From Siccirubricoccus deserti (GTDB taxonomy: Bacteria; Pseudomonadota; Alphaproteobacteria; Acetobacterales; Acetobacteraceae), in NCBI RefSeq assembly GCF_014283215.1, contig NZ_JACOMF010000043.1, positions 1-35,741 on the forward strand: 35,741 bases of DNA, written 5' to 3'. The position numbers and the translations under genes were made by a program. Positions 1 through 7,625 of the stretch are shown here, in pieces. The notes below the pieces were generated by a model. The model had not been told where the DNA came from, ran no database searches, and worked only from the letters and a program-made list of their open reading frames with translations. Each line of letters opens with the position of its first letter. Within the stretch, counting starts at the first letter, position 1.

Positions 1-15
1 GTCGCCACGGTCTGA
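1..15 (+). CDS. Possible 3' end of an upstream gene (partial)
   Basis: The first five codons read V-A-T-V followed by a TGA stop at 13-15. The stop overlaps the start of the AAGGAG ribosome-binding site of the next gene, as expected for a packed phage-type operon. Nothing about function can be said from four residues. Confidence 0.3.
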   Translation, partial: VATV

Positions 16-25
16 AGGAGAGCCC

Positions 26-625
26 ATGTCCGGGACAACAACCCCACGCCTGGCCCTGCCCTATATCGCGGTAGGGCAGGCGCAGAAGGAACTCGCGCAT
101 AGCCAGGGGCTGAACCGGCTCGATGCATTGGTGCAGGCCACGGTGCAGCAGGTGGGGCTGAACACCCCACCCGGCAGTCCGGTCGAGGGGCAGGCCTGGA
201 TCCTGGGCACGGCCCCGACCGGCGCCTGGGCCGGCTGGGCAAACCGGCTGGTGCAGCGCATCGGTGGAGCGTGGCAGTCCTATGCCGCCTTTACCGGGCT
301 GGTGGTCTACGACGCGGCGACGCTGACGCAGTGGGGCTGGACCGGGGCGGCCTGGGTGCTGGTCGCGCCGCGCATCATCGACGCCAGCGCCATCTACGAT
401 CCGCCGAGCATCGCGGCCGGCGGCGGGGTCACGACCACCATCGCGGTGACGGGCGCCGCGCTCGGGGACATTGTCCGGGTGAGCTTTGGACTCGACCTGC
501 AAGGCCTCACCTTGACTGCATGGGTCTCCGCCTCAGGGACCGTCGCAGCGCGGTTCCAGAACGGCACGGCTGCGGCGATCGATCCGGGGAGCGCGACGCT
601 GCGGGTGCGAGTGGAGAAACCGTAG
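26..625 (+). CDS. DUF2793-family phage tail/GTA-like protein
   Basis: A 199-residue protein. The N-terminus (about residues 5-40) has the DUF2793 signature TPRLALPYIAVGQAQKE followed by N-RLDALVQ. In established cases this family sits in tail or gene-transfer-agent modules of alphaproteobacteria. The next ~70 residues contain the usual W-aromatic segments (GQAWILG, WAGWANRLVQ, GGAWQSY). The C-terminal ~75 residues (from about 120) form a Gly/Ala/Thr-rich, probably beta-sandwich module. That module resembles the C-terminal module of the next gene. The start is supported by AAGGAG at 15-20. No signal peptide is visible. The product is probably a virion or tail-tip structural protein; its exact position in the particle is unknown. 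Confidence 0.8.
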   Translation: MSGTTTPRLALPYIAVGQAQKELAHSQGLNRLDALVQATVQQVGLNTPPGSPVEGQAWILGTAPTGAWAGWANRLVQRIGGAWQSYAAFTGLVVYDAATLTQWGWTGAAWVLVAPRIIDASAIYDPPSIAAGGGVTTTIAVTGAALGDIVRVSFGLDLQGLTLTAWVSASGTVAARFQNGTAAAIDPGSATLRVRVEKP

Positions 626-1329
626 ATGCTGGCAAACGTATCGGCGTGCGGCGCCAGGCAGGGGAAGTTGGCCCTGGGGTCGCTCGTCAACTCGACAGGG
701 AATTCGCGCTGGCCCATTGGCTGACGAGCGGCACCTCGGGCGGGCGGTTGTTCGTGCGGGTGTTCGATGGGGCAGGCAATGTCCGCGAGGACATCGCGGG
801 CGACGTGCTGGCCTCGATCACCATCATGCAGTGGAACGGGCCGGCCAAGGGCTGGAATGCCGGCGCGCCGATGGATGACGCCAACTTCAATCGGCGGCAG
901 ACCATCCACGTGGGCGCGCCCGTGGCCTATGCGCAGGTGGGGGTGATTGGCTTCGATGGGCCGATCGATCTGCAATCGTTGCGGCTCTACGGGCCGCCCG
1001 AGGCCGCGCCCGCGGTGCTGAATGGCACACCGCTGTTGACGGGTGCGCTGTTCGGCTCAGGGCGACGGGAGTTTGCCGCGGAGGTGTCCTGGGATCTGCC
1101 GAGCCTGGCGCCGGGGGCGACGGCGCTGATCGATGTCACGGTGAACGGGGCACGTGCGGGCGACCTGGCAACAGCATCGCTGGTGTCGTCGACGCGCTTC
1201 ATCGAGCTCGATGCGGCGGTGTGGTCGAACAACACGGTGCGCGTCATGGCGCGGAACATCTCTGCGGCGACGTTCGATCTGGCGGCAGCGACGCTGTCGG
1301 TGGGGGTGGCGAAGCGGCGGCTTCCCTAA
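626..1329 (+). pseudogene. Phage tail-like protein with apparent frameshift
   Basis: An ATG at 626 lies immediately after the TAG stop of the DUF2793 gene and has a GGAG ribosome-binding site at 613-616. It reads MLANVSACGARQGKLALGS and hits TGA near 719. From about 700 the coding signal continues in the +1-start frame (start position modulo 3 = 1) as FALAHWLTSG through LYGPPEAAP to the TAA at 1327-1329. The two halves fit together as one ~235-residue protein if a single-base indel lies near 695-712. Alternatively, a GTG at 646 in the second frame could start a shorter intact protein, but it has no good ribosome-binding site. The last ~85 residues (SWDLPSLAPGATALIDVTV onward) resemble the C-terminus of the preceding protein. 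It could be a decayed phage gene or a sequencing error. Confidence 0.55.
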
Positions 1330-1544
1330 GCTTGGGCCCATCGTCAGCCCAACCACAGGGCAAGCGTAGCGGCCGACCGTGCCACTATCCTTTTCCACCT
1401 CGGTGCGCGGCCGCTTCAATTCTTTGCTCGCCGCTGTTAAGCCAGCGTGCCGGGCGGTCTGGCTCCAGCGGAAGGCCAGGGGGCTATCCGGTGCATCGGT
1501 AGAGCACCGCGACCCACCTCCCATGCGAAGGGATGCGGGAACGC

Positions 1545-3617
1545 GTGAGCACAGCGTACGATGACTTACTTGTCGGTCTGAATGATGCGCAGCGTGTAGC
1601 GGCGGAGCAGCAGGCTCCATGCTTGGTCATTGCTGGCGCCGGCTCCGGGATAACGAGCACGCTTACCGCCCGGGTCATGCGCTTGCTTGGACGCGACCAG
1701 CTCCCTCCCGAAAGACTACTCTGCATCACATTCACGAACAAAGCCGCAGCGGAGATGCGCAAGCGAATAGCCGCTCGCATCGGGGCTGATCATGCGCCGT
1801 CGTGGGTGGGCACATTCCACGCCATCGCCGCCCGTCTGTTGCGAGAGGATGGCCGAACGGTGGCCGGGCTCCCTCCGGGCTTCACCATCCTGGATCAGCG
1901 GCAGGCGCAGACAGCGATGGGCGCGGTGCTGGGGTCGGAAGACCGCAAAGAGATCGAGGAAGTCCATGCGGCAGTCTCGCTTCTGAAGAACTGCCTGATC
2001 CTCGATCGGGCAAGCCTGGGGCGCCCGGAAGTCACTCGGACACCAGCCTTCCGCCGGTTTGAATGGGATGTCCTCAACCGAGCTATGGCGGTCATGCCGC
2101 GCTACCAAGATGAGCTGAAGCGACGCCAGGCGCTCGACTTTGACGACCTGCTCGTATTGCCGGTCACGGCAATGCGCGCCGATCCATCGCTTGCCTCGCG
2201 CTGGGCTGGGCGGTTCGACGAGATCCTGATCGACGAGTACCAAGACACCAACCACGCACAGCATGCGATGGTGCAGTTGCTATCGTCGAGACATGGTCGG
2301 GTCTTCGCCGTGGGCGACGACGCGCAGGCGATCTACGGATTCCGCGGCGCCGAGGTAGCCCATATCCGGCGCTTCGTGCAGGACTATCGTTCCGCCAAGC
2401 CAATCCGCCTTGAGCAGAACTATCGCTCGACCGGTGCCATTCTTGCAGCCGCGAACGCCGCAATCTCGCGCGATAGAGACACCATTCCAAAGCGGCTCTG
2501 GACCGAACAGAAAACCGGCCAAAGGCCCACCGTCCGAAGTGCGGCAACAGCGGAAGACGAGGGGCGGTTGATCGCCACCACCATCCAATCGCTTCGTTCT
2601 GAACGGGCGGGCGACACTCCGTGGAGCGAGTTTGCCGTGCTCGTCCGTGCAGCGTTCGTGATGAAGCCGATCGTGGAGGCCCTGCGGGTCGCCGCGATCC
2701 CGTTGAGGCGCGTGACCGACCGGGCGCCGGAGGTCGCCACCGAAGTCCAGGCCGCTATCGCATGGCTGAGGTTGGCAGCCAGTCGCCGCGTTGAGGGTGG
2801 ACGCGAGCGCTGGGACCCAGGTGCCGATGATGCCTTTCGGCGCGCATGCGTGCTGCCACGTCGCGGGATCAGCGGAAGCCAGTTCGGGCGTCTCCGAGAC
2901 GCCGCGAGCGAAAAGGCAATCGCGTTCGCCGATGCTGTTCGAGCGGCCGATCTGTCACCGGAGGACCGAAGCACATTTGAACCCATAATCGAGATCGCCC
3001 GGCGGATCGCGTCTGCGCTGCCCGGGCTGGCCGCCGATGATGCTCTCAGGCTCGCGGCCAAGGAAAGCGGCACGGCCGCCCTCATTTCTGCGGCTGGTCT
3101 CAGGGCAGAGGAGGACTTTCAGGCGACGTGCACCGCCGCGATCCAGGCTGGCAGCCTGGCCGGCTTCGTCGACGTGGCAGCGATCGATTTGGCTGAAGAG
3201 ATCACCACTGCCGCTGATGGTGTTCAAGTCATGACGCTGCACGCGGCCAAGGGGCTCGAGTTCGACCACGTATTCCTCGCCGGCCTCGAGGACGGTCTCT
3301 TTCCGAGCAGGAAGGCCGAGGACCAAGGAGCCCTGCCCGAGGAGCGCCGGCTCTTCTATGTGGGCCTCACACGAGCTCGACGAACTCTCCATCTGAGTTG
3401 GGCGCAGAGCCGCCAGTATCCGAGCAGGGCGAGCCGATTTCTGTCCGAGATCGAGCCGCTGCCACTGCTTCCGACGATCGAGCTAAAGTCTCCCCGACCT
3501 GTCCCCCCGAAGACGAAGAGCGCGCCGGTACGGCGGACAGCGCCTCCGTCTGAGGCGGAGGTCAAGCGGCTCGTGGAGGACTACTACAAGCGCACAGGCA
3601 AGCGGCCTCCCGGGTAA
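1545..3617 (+). CDS. UvrD/Rep-family SF1A helicase with altered Walker A
   Basis: A superfamily 1A 3'-5' DNA helicase. Visible motifs in order are: motif I AGAGSGITSTL, Ia ITFTNKAAAEM, II LIDEYQDTN, III VGDDAQAIYGFRG, IV LEQNYRST, V VMTLHAAKGLEFDHVF and VI RRLFYVGLTRAR. The length (690 residues) is normal for Rep/UvrD/PcrA. The odd point is motif I: the nearly invariant lysine of GxGKT is isoleucine, codon ATA at 1650-1652, one base away from AAA. In known helicases that lysine contacts ATP phosphates, so this protein is predicted to hydrolyse ATP poorly or not at all, while every other motif is intact. GTG 1545 is chosen because AAGGGA and GGGA lie at useful distances; an in-frame ATG at 1533 is the alternative. 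Its place next to the MerR/VWA and McrBC genes suggests an accessory helicase rather than the housekeeping UvrD. Confidence 0.9.
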   Translation: MSTAYDDLLVGLNDAQRVAAEQQAPCLVIAGAGSGITSTLTARVMRLLGRDQLPPERLLCITFTNKAAAEMRKRIAARIGADHAPSWVGTFHAIAARLLREDGRTVAGLPPGFTILDQRQAQTAMGAVLGSEDRKEIEEVHAAVSLLKNCLILDRASLGRPEVTRTPAFRRFEWDVLNRAMAVMPRYQDELKRRQALDFDDLLVLPVTAMRADPSLASRWAGRFDEILIDEYQDTNHAQHAMVQLLSSRHGRVFAVGDDAQAIYGFRGAEVAHIRRFVQDYRSAKPIRLEQNYRSTGAILAAANAAISRDRDTIPKRLWTEQKTGQRPTVRSAATAEDEGRLIATTIQSLRSERAGDTPWSEFAVLVRAAFVMKPIVEALRVAAIPLRRVTDRAPEVATEVQAAIAWLRLAASRRVEGGRERWDPGADDAFRRACVLPRRGISGSQFGRLRDAASEKAIAFADAVRAADLSPEDRSTFEPIIEIARRIASALPGLAADDALRLAAKESGTAALISAAGLRAEEDFQATCTAAIQAGSLAGFVDVAAIDLAEEITTAADGVQVMTLHAAKGLEFDHVFLAGLEDGLFPSRKAEDQGALPEERRLFYVGLTRARRTLHLSWAQSRQYPSRASRFLSEIEPLPLLPTIELKSPRPVPPKTKSAPVRRTAPPSEAEVKRLVEDYYKRTGKRPPG

Positions 3618-3695
3618 TCAAGGCTCCGGGCCACGAACCTCCGCCGCCGTGGAGCAGGCGACTGCCCGCACGACATAAGGGCACAAATCACAAAT

Positions 3696-3740
3696 CGACA
3701 TGTCGTTCATATTGACATGTCGCTTCGTCTGATATCTAAC
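3696..3740 (+). promoter_or_regulatory. Promoter with two GACATGTC palindromes before the MerR gene
   Basis: Two copies of the perfect palindrome GACATGTC lie at 3697-3704 and 3714-3721, centres 17 bp apart. The second overlaps a consensus -35 TTGACA (3712-3717). With a 17-bp spacer the -10 would be TCTAAC at 3735-3740 (4 of 6 matches), placing transcription start at or next to the ATG at 3747. The arrangement suggests autoregulation, possibly by the MerR protein itself, but MerR operators usually sit inside a 19-20 bp spacer, so the binding protein is unproven. Confidence 0.55.
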
Positions 3741-3746
3741 CTCCCC

Positions 3747-4349
3747 ATGATCGCCGTCGAGCCATCCCTCTCCGATCTGGCCGCCGCCTCTGGCATCGAG
3801 GCGCGGACCATTCGCTCCTGGGTTGCGCAGGGCCTTCTCCCCGCGCCCCTTAACCGCGGCCCAGCCGCCCGCTACCCCGCCGATACTCTCGAACGGGTTC
3901 TGGCCATCCGCGCCATGCGTGACGTCCTCGGGATGCCGCTGGCCGAGATCCGCAAGGAACTCCTGGTTGCCAGCCCGGATCAGATCCGCGCCTATGCCAG
4001 CCGTGTGCCGGGCTCGGCGCAGGAGCCCGCGCCGCCACCAGCAGCATCGAGCGCCCTCGATTACATCAGCGCCCTCCGTGCCGGACCCGGCGTTGCGTCC
4101 AAACCACCCCCACCTGCGGCCGCGCCACTCGCCGCGCCGCCGCTGCAGGGCTTCGACGCGCTGGAGCACCGTCTTGGCCAGGGTCGCGCTGAGCCTGCCC
4201 GCAAGGCACGCGCCGAGGAGTGGCTCCGCATCCCCATCACCCCCGACGTCGAACTCACCGTCCGCGCCCCGCTCGATGCCGAGCAGCGGGTCCGGCTGGA
4301 GCGCTGCGCCGACCTGATCCGCGACATTCTGCTTGGGAGAGACCGATGA
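3747..4349 (+). CDS. MerR-family transcriptional regulator
   Basis: A 200-residue protein with an N-terminal winged helix-turn-helix of MerR type: LSDLAAASGIEARTIRSWV, then a wing GLLPAPLNRGPAARYP and helices with RAMRDVLGMPLAEIRKEL (about residues 7-80). An Ala/Pro-rich linker (about 95-140) leads to a C-terminal alpha-helical segment ending LERCADLIRDILLG. The usual long dimerisation coiled coil and metal-binding cysteines are absent, so it is not a classic metal sensor. ATG 3747 is preferred over an in-frame start at 3717, which lies inside the promoter. There is no Shine-Dalgarno before 3747 (CTAACCTCCCC), so translation is probably leaderless. The stop overlaps the next start as ATGA. 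It likely regulates the following VWA and fusion genes. Confidence 0.8.
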   Translation: MIAVEPSLSDLAAASGIEARTIRSWVAQGLLPAPLNRGPAARYPADTLERVLAIRAMRDVLGMPLAEIRKELLVASPDQIRAYASRVPGSAQEPAPPPAASSALDYISALRAGPGVASKPPPPAAAPLAAPPLQGFDALEHRLGQGRAEPARKARAEEWLRIPITPDVELTVRAPLDAEQRVRLERCADLIRDILLGRDR

Positions 4350-5674
4350 CCGACAATACGCTCACCCTCACCGCCGGCCTCGACCGCACCCGCGCTTGGG
4401 AGGAAGGCGGCTCGGTCCGCTACCTCGTGGCCGAGCTCGCGGCAGAAGATGCGACGACACCGCGCCCCGAGGGGCCTGCGCTGAACCTGGCGCTCGCCAT
4501 CGACGTCTCCGGCAGCATGGCCGGCGACAAGATCGACGCAGCGCGTCGCGCGGCCCGCGCGGTGGCAGAGGCGCTGACCGAGCGCGACCGCCTCATAATC
4601 ATCGCCTTCGACAGCACGGCCGAACTGCTTCTCGACGCCCGCCCAATGGACCGTGCCGGTCGTGCCGCGGCCATCTCCGCCATCGCCGGCCTTGCAGAGC
4701 GCGGCGGTACGAACCTGTTCGACGGCTGGCTGCTGGCCGCTGAGCGGGTGGCGGTCGCCATGGCAGCGGCGCCGCAGGCATCGCACCGCGTGCTGCTGCT
4801 GTCTGACGGCCAGGCGAATGAGGGCGTGACCGAGCGCGAGGAAATTGCGCGCCACGCCGGCGCCCTGCTCGAACGCGGGGTCGTCACCTCCGCGCTCGGC
4901 ATTGGCAATGGCTATGATGAGGAGCTGCTGGGCGCCATCGCCGAGGCGGGCGGCGGCAACCTGCACGATGCCGAGCACGCGCCCGAGATCGGCGAGGTCG
5001 TGCTGGGCGAGTTGCAGGCGGGCCGCGCTGCCCTGGTCGAGCGCGTGACCCTGCGCGTCACCGTGCCGGCCAACCTGCGGGCCGAAGTGGTCGGCGCCTG
5101 GGCGCATGCCGCCCTGCCGGGCGTGATCGAGGTGATGGTCGGCAGCCTGATGCCGGAGCAGACCAAGCGCGTGGTCTTTCGCCTCCATTGCCCGTCCGGC
5201 GCCCCCGGCACAGCCATCCTGCTCGGTGTCTCGGCTGGTGGCGCATCACCGGATGGCGGCGATGCGATCGACGCACGCCCGGTCGAGGTCGAACTGCGCC
5301 TGGCGCGCGGTTCAGAGAACAACGCCCAGCCGCGAGACGCCGCCCGCAGCCTTGCTGTCGTCCAGGCCTGGCAGGCGGAGGCGCTGCGCCGCGCCGTGCG
5401 GATGAACCGCGAGGGCGACCGCCGGGCAGCCAAGCACTTCCTGGAGCGCGAGCTGCGCTGGATGGAGCCGTATGCACGTGGGATCCCCGGCACTGAGACG
5501 CTGCTGGCTGAACTGATCCTGGTGCAGCGCCGGGTCAGCGAGGAATGGGACGAACGGACCCGCAAGGAGGTCTATGCGGCTTCCTACAAATCATCGCGGT
5601 CAGAGCCGGACCTGCGCGCGGCGCCACGCGCCACGCTCACCGAGCGGTTTCGGTCCCCGCCGAAGTCGCCTTGA
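4346..5674 (+). CDS. VWA-domain protein with complete MIDAS motif
   Basis: A 442-residue cytosolic-looking protein; no signal peptide or membrane segment. The von Willebrand factor A domain covers about residues 40-220 and has a full metal-ion-dependent adhesion site: D53-V-S55-G-S57, T122 in GGTNLFDG and D154 in LLSDGQANEG. The following region (about 220-340) is beta-rich, as in the VIT/VWA YfbK-type family, and the C-terminal third is helical (AARSLAVVQAWQAEALRRA). GGGAGAGA at 4335-4342 supports the start, which overlaps the MerR stop by 4 bp, so the two are translationally coupled. VWA-MIDAS proteins usually bind protein partners through a divalent metal. Here the partner might be the hydrolase fusion encoded 37 bp downstream. 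That pairing is inferred from position only. Confidence 0.9.
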   Translation: MTDNTLTLTAGLDRTRAWEEGGSVRYLVAELAAEDATTPRPEGPALNLALAIDVSGSMAGDKIDAARRAARAVAEALTERDRLIIIAFDSTAELLLDARPMDRAGRAAAISAIAGLAERGGTNLFDGWLLAAERVAVAMAAAPQASHRVLLLSDGQANEGVTEREEIARHAGALLERGVVTSALGIGNGYDEELLGAIAEAGGGNLHDAEHAPEIGEVVLGELQAGRAALVERVTLRVTVPANLRAEVVGAWAHAALPGVIEVMVGSLMPEQTKRVVFRLHCPSGAPGTAILLGVSAGGASPDGGDAIDARPVEVELRLARGSENNAQPRDAARSLAVVQAWQAEALRRAVRMNREGDRRAAKHFLERELRWMEPYARGIPGTETLLAELILVQRRVSEEWDERTRKEVYAASYKSSRSEPDLRAAPRATLTERFRSPPKSP

Positions 5675-5711
5675 GCCGTCCCCGCTCCCTCTCGCGCAGG
5701 CTTCGCCGTCA

Positions 5712-7556
5712 ATGACCATGCTCGCCGACCTTCCTGGCCTGCTCCAACCCGTCATCGCCATGGCGGAGTCGGCGGGGCGACTGCTTGCGGCAGAGTTCGC
5801 GCGGCCTGACGGCCCGCGTGGCGCCAGCAGTCATGCGGACGTGGATGACGAGATTGAGGTGATGCTGCGCGAGCAGTTGCCGGCGCTGCTGCCCGCTCGA
5901 TGGCTGGGTGAGGAAACGGGCGAGCAGGTCGGCCCTGGAGGCGGCTGGTGCTGGCTGGTCGATCCGCATGATGGAACCAGCGCGTTCCTCGATGGGCATC
6001 GCGGCTCGGCTGTTTCCATCGCGCTGCTCCGCGAGGGGGTACCGGTGCTGGGCGTCGTGCATGCCCCGCTCTCGCCCGATCGCGGTGCGGACACGATCGC
6101 CTGGGCGGAGGGGCTCGACCATCTGCTGCGCAACCGAGCGCGGGTCACGCCCTGTCTGGCCAAGGGCGCGCTCTCAGCCGGTGCGATCGTTTTCGTCAGC
6201 CAGGCCGCGCCGGAATGGCCGGTCGGCAACGCACAGGCCGTGGCCCCGGCACGCTTTGTGGCGCTGCCCTCGATCGCCTATCGGCTGGCGCGCGCGGCGG
6301 TAGGCGACGGCGTGGCGGCGGTCTCGCTCAACAGCCCCTGCGGCTGGGACTATGCGGCGGGTCATGCCTTGCTACGCGGCGCCGGTGGCGTGCTGCTCGA
6401 TGAAGCGGCGCGAGAGGTGACCTACGCGGCGGACGGTCGCAGCAGCACGCGGCGCTGCTTCGGCGGTGCTCCTATCCCAGCCCGCGTACTCGCGGCACGG
6501 GATTGGGGCGCGGTCCGCAGCGGACGGCGCCAACCGCATCGGGTCGCACTTGGATGGCCCCGCATGCCTGAACGCGTTGCGCTGGACCGCGCCATTGGCT
6601 GCCTGCTCGGGCAGGTGGTGGGGGACTCCCTTGGCTCACTGGTCGAATTCCGATCGCCGCGGGACATCGCACGCCAATACCCGGCCGGCGTGCGGGACCT
6701 CGCAGACGGCGGTACCTGGAACACCATCGCCGGGCAACCGACCGATGACAGCGAACTCGCGCTCGACCTCGCGCGTACGTTGGTCGGTCAGACGTCCTGG
6801 CCATCCGAGGCGGTAGCAGCCGCTTATGCTGGCTGGTACGCCTCGCGGCCCTTCGACGTCGGCGGCACCACGCGCCAGGCGCTGTCCGCCGCCGCGGCGG
6901 CCGCACAGGACAAGGCCGGCGCAGCCCGGAAGGCGGCGAAACGAGAGAGCCAGGCGAATGGCGCCCTGATGCGCTGCGCGCCCATCGGCGTCTGGGCACG
7001 CAACGCCGCCGAAGCTGCAGCTGCAGCAAGGCAGGATGCGGCGCTGACTCACCCGCATCCGATCTGCCAAGCAGCATCGGCAGCCTTCGTGGCAGCGATC
7101 GCGATCGGCGTCGCTGGCGGCGACCGGGAGACGATGCTGACAGCGGCGGAGGCGGCAATGGCGGAGCAAGAGGCGGCGCCACTGCGTGCCGCGCTCGCGC
7201 GCGCGCGGGCTGGCCAAGGTCCCGGTGACTTCATGAGCCAGCAGGGCTGGATCCTGATTGCATTCCAGAATGCGTTTCGTCACCTGGCTGCCGGGACGTC
7301 CATCGAGGACGCCCTCATTGAGACGGTGAGTGCCGGCGGCGATACCGATACGAATGGCGCGATATGTGGTGCGTTGCTCGGCGCAGCGCAGGGGCGTTCG
7401 GCAGTTCCCACAAGGTGGAGCGTACCGGTCCTGGCTTGCCGGCCCGCGCGCGAGCTCGGGTCGCCGCAGGCGCGACCCGCGTGCTACTGGCCAGACGATC
7501 TACCGGCCCTGGCCGAGGCCCTGCTGGCCCGGCGAGCGGGCGCGCGCTCTTCGTGA
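5712..7556 (+). CDS. IMPase-like::ADP-ribosylglycohydrolase fusion protein
   Basis: One open frame of 614 residues joins two enzymes. Residues 1-~265 are inositol-monophosphatase-like, with metal ligands E67-E68 (LGEETGE), D84-P-H-D87-G-T (WLVDPHDGTSAF) and W212-D213 with AAGHALLRGAGG. Residues ~285-614 are an ADP-ribosylglycohydrolase (DraG/ARH type), with DRAIGCLLGQVVGDSLGS, the T344-D-D-S metal motif and SAGGDTDTNGA around D544-D546 plus GALLGAAQG. Known members bind two Mg ions and remove ADP-ribose from proteins or small substrates. All key metal ligands visible to me are present in both halves, so both may be active. The junction (residues ~260-285) contains ATG 6564, where a separate second gene would start if unfused. 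The spacing of 37 bp from the VWA stop suggests one transcript. The two start codons (5712, 5718) differ by two residues. Confidence 0.85.
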   Translation: MTMLADLPGLLQPVIAMAESAGRLLAAEFARPDGPRGASSHADVDDEIEVMLREQLPALLPARWLGEETGEQVGPGGGWCWLVDPHDGTSAFLDGHRGSAVSIALLREGVPVLGVVHAPLSPDRGADTIAWAEGLDHLLRNRARVTPCLAKGALSAGAIVFVSQAAPEWPVGNAQAVAPARFVALPSIAYRLARAAVGDGVAAVSLNSPCGWDYAAGHALLRGAGGVLLDEAAREVTYAADGRSSTRRCFGGAPIPARVLAARDWGAVRSGRRQPHRVALGWPRMPERVALDRAIGCLLGQVVGDSLGSLVEFRSPRDIARQYPAGVRDLADGGTWNTIAGQPTDDSELALDLARTLVGQTSWPSEAVAAAYAGWYASRPFDVGGTTRQALSAAAAAAQDKAGAARKAAKRESQANGALMRCAPIGVWARNAAEAAAAARQDAALTHPHPICQAASAAFVAAIAIGVAGGDRETMLTAAEAAMAEQEAAPLRAALARARAGQGPGDFMSQQGWILIAFQNAFRHLAAGTSIEDALIETVSAGGDTDTNGAICGALLGAAQGRSAVPTRWSVPVLACRPARELGSPQARPACYWPDDLPALAEALLARRAGARSS

Positions 7557-7625
7557 TTGCTCGAATCAGCACAAGCTTTACGCTGCAGCAGCCCAAGTAA
7601 GCAGGGCACAATGGGGGGCGATGGA

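Noticed and set aside
1480-1530. tRNA-like D-arm (GTGCATCGGTAGAGCAC) before the helicase gene
   Set aside because: No acceptor stem, anticodon stem or TTCGA loop can be built around it.
3618-3665. Possible terminator after the helicase gene (GCTCC...CCACG / CGTGGAGC)
   Set aside because: The stem needs a 4-nt bulge and no T-run follows.
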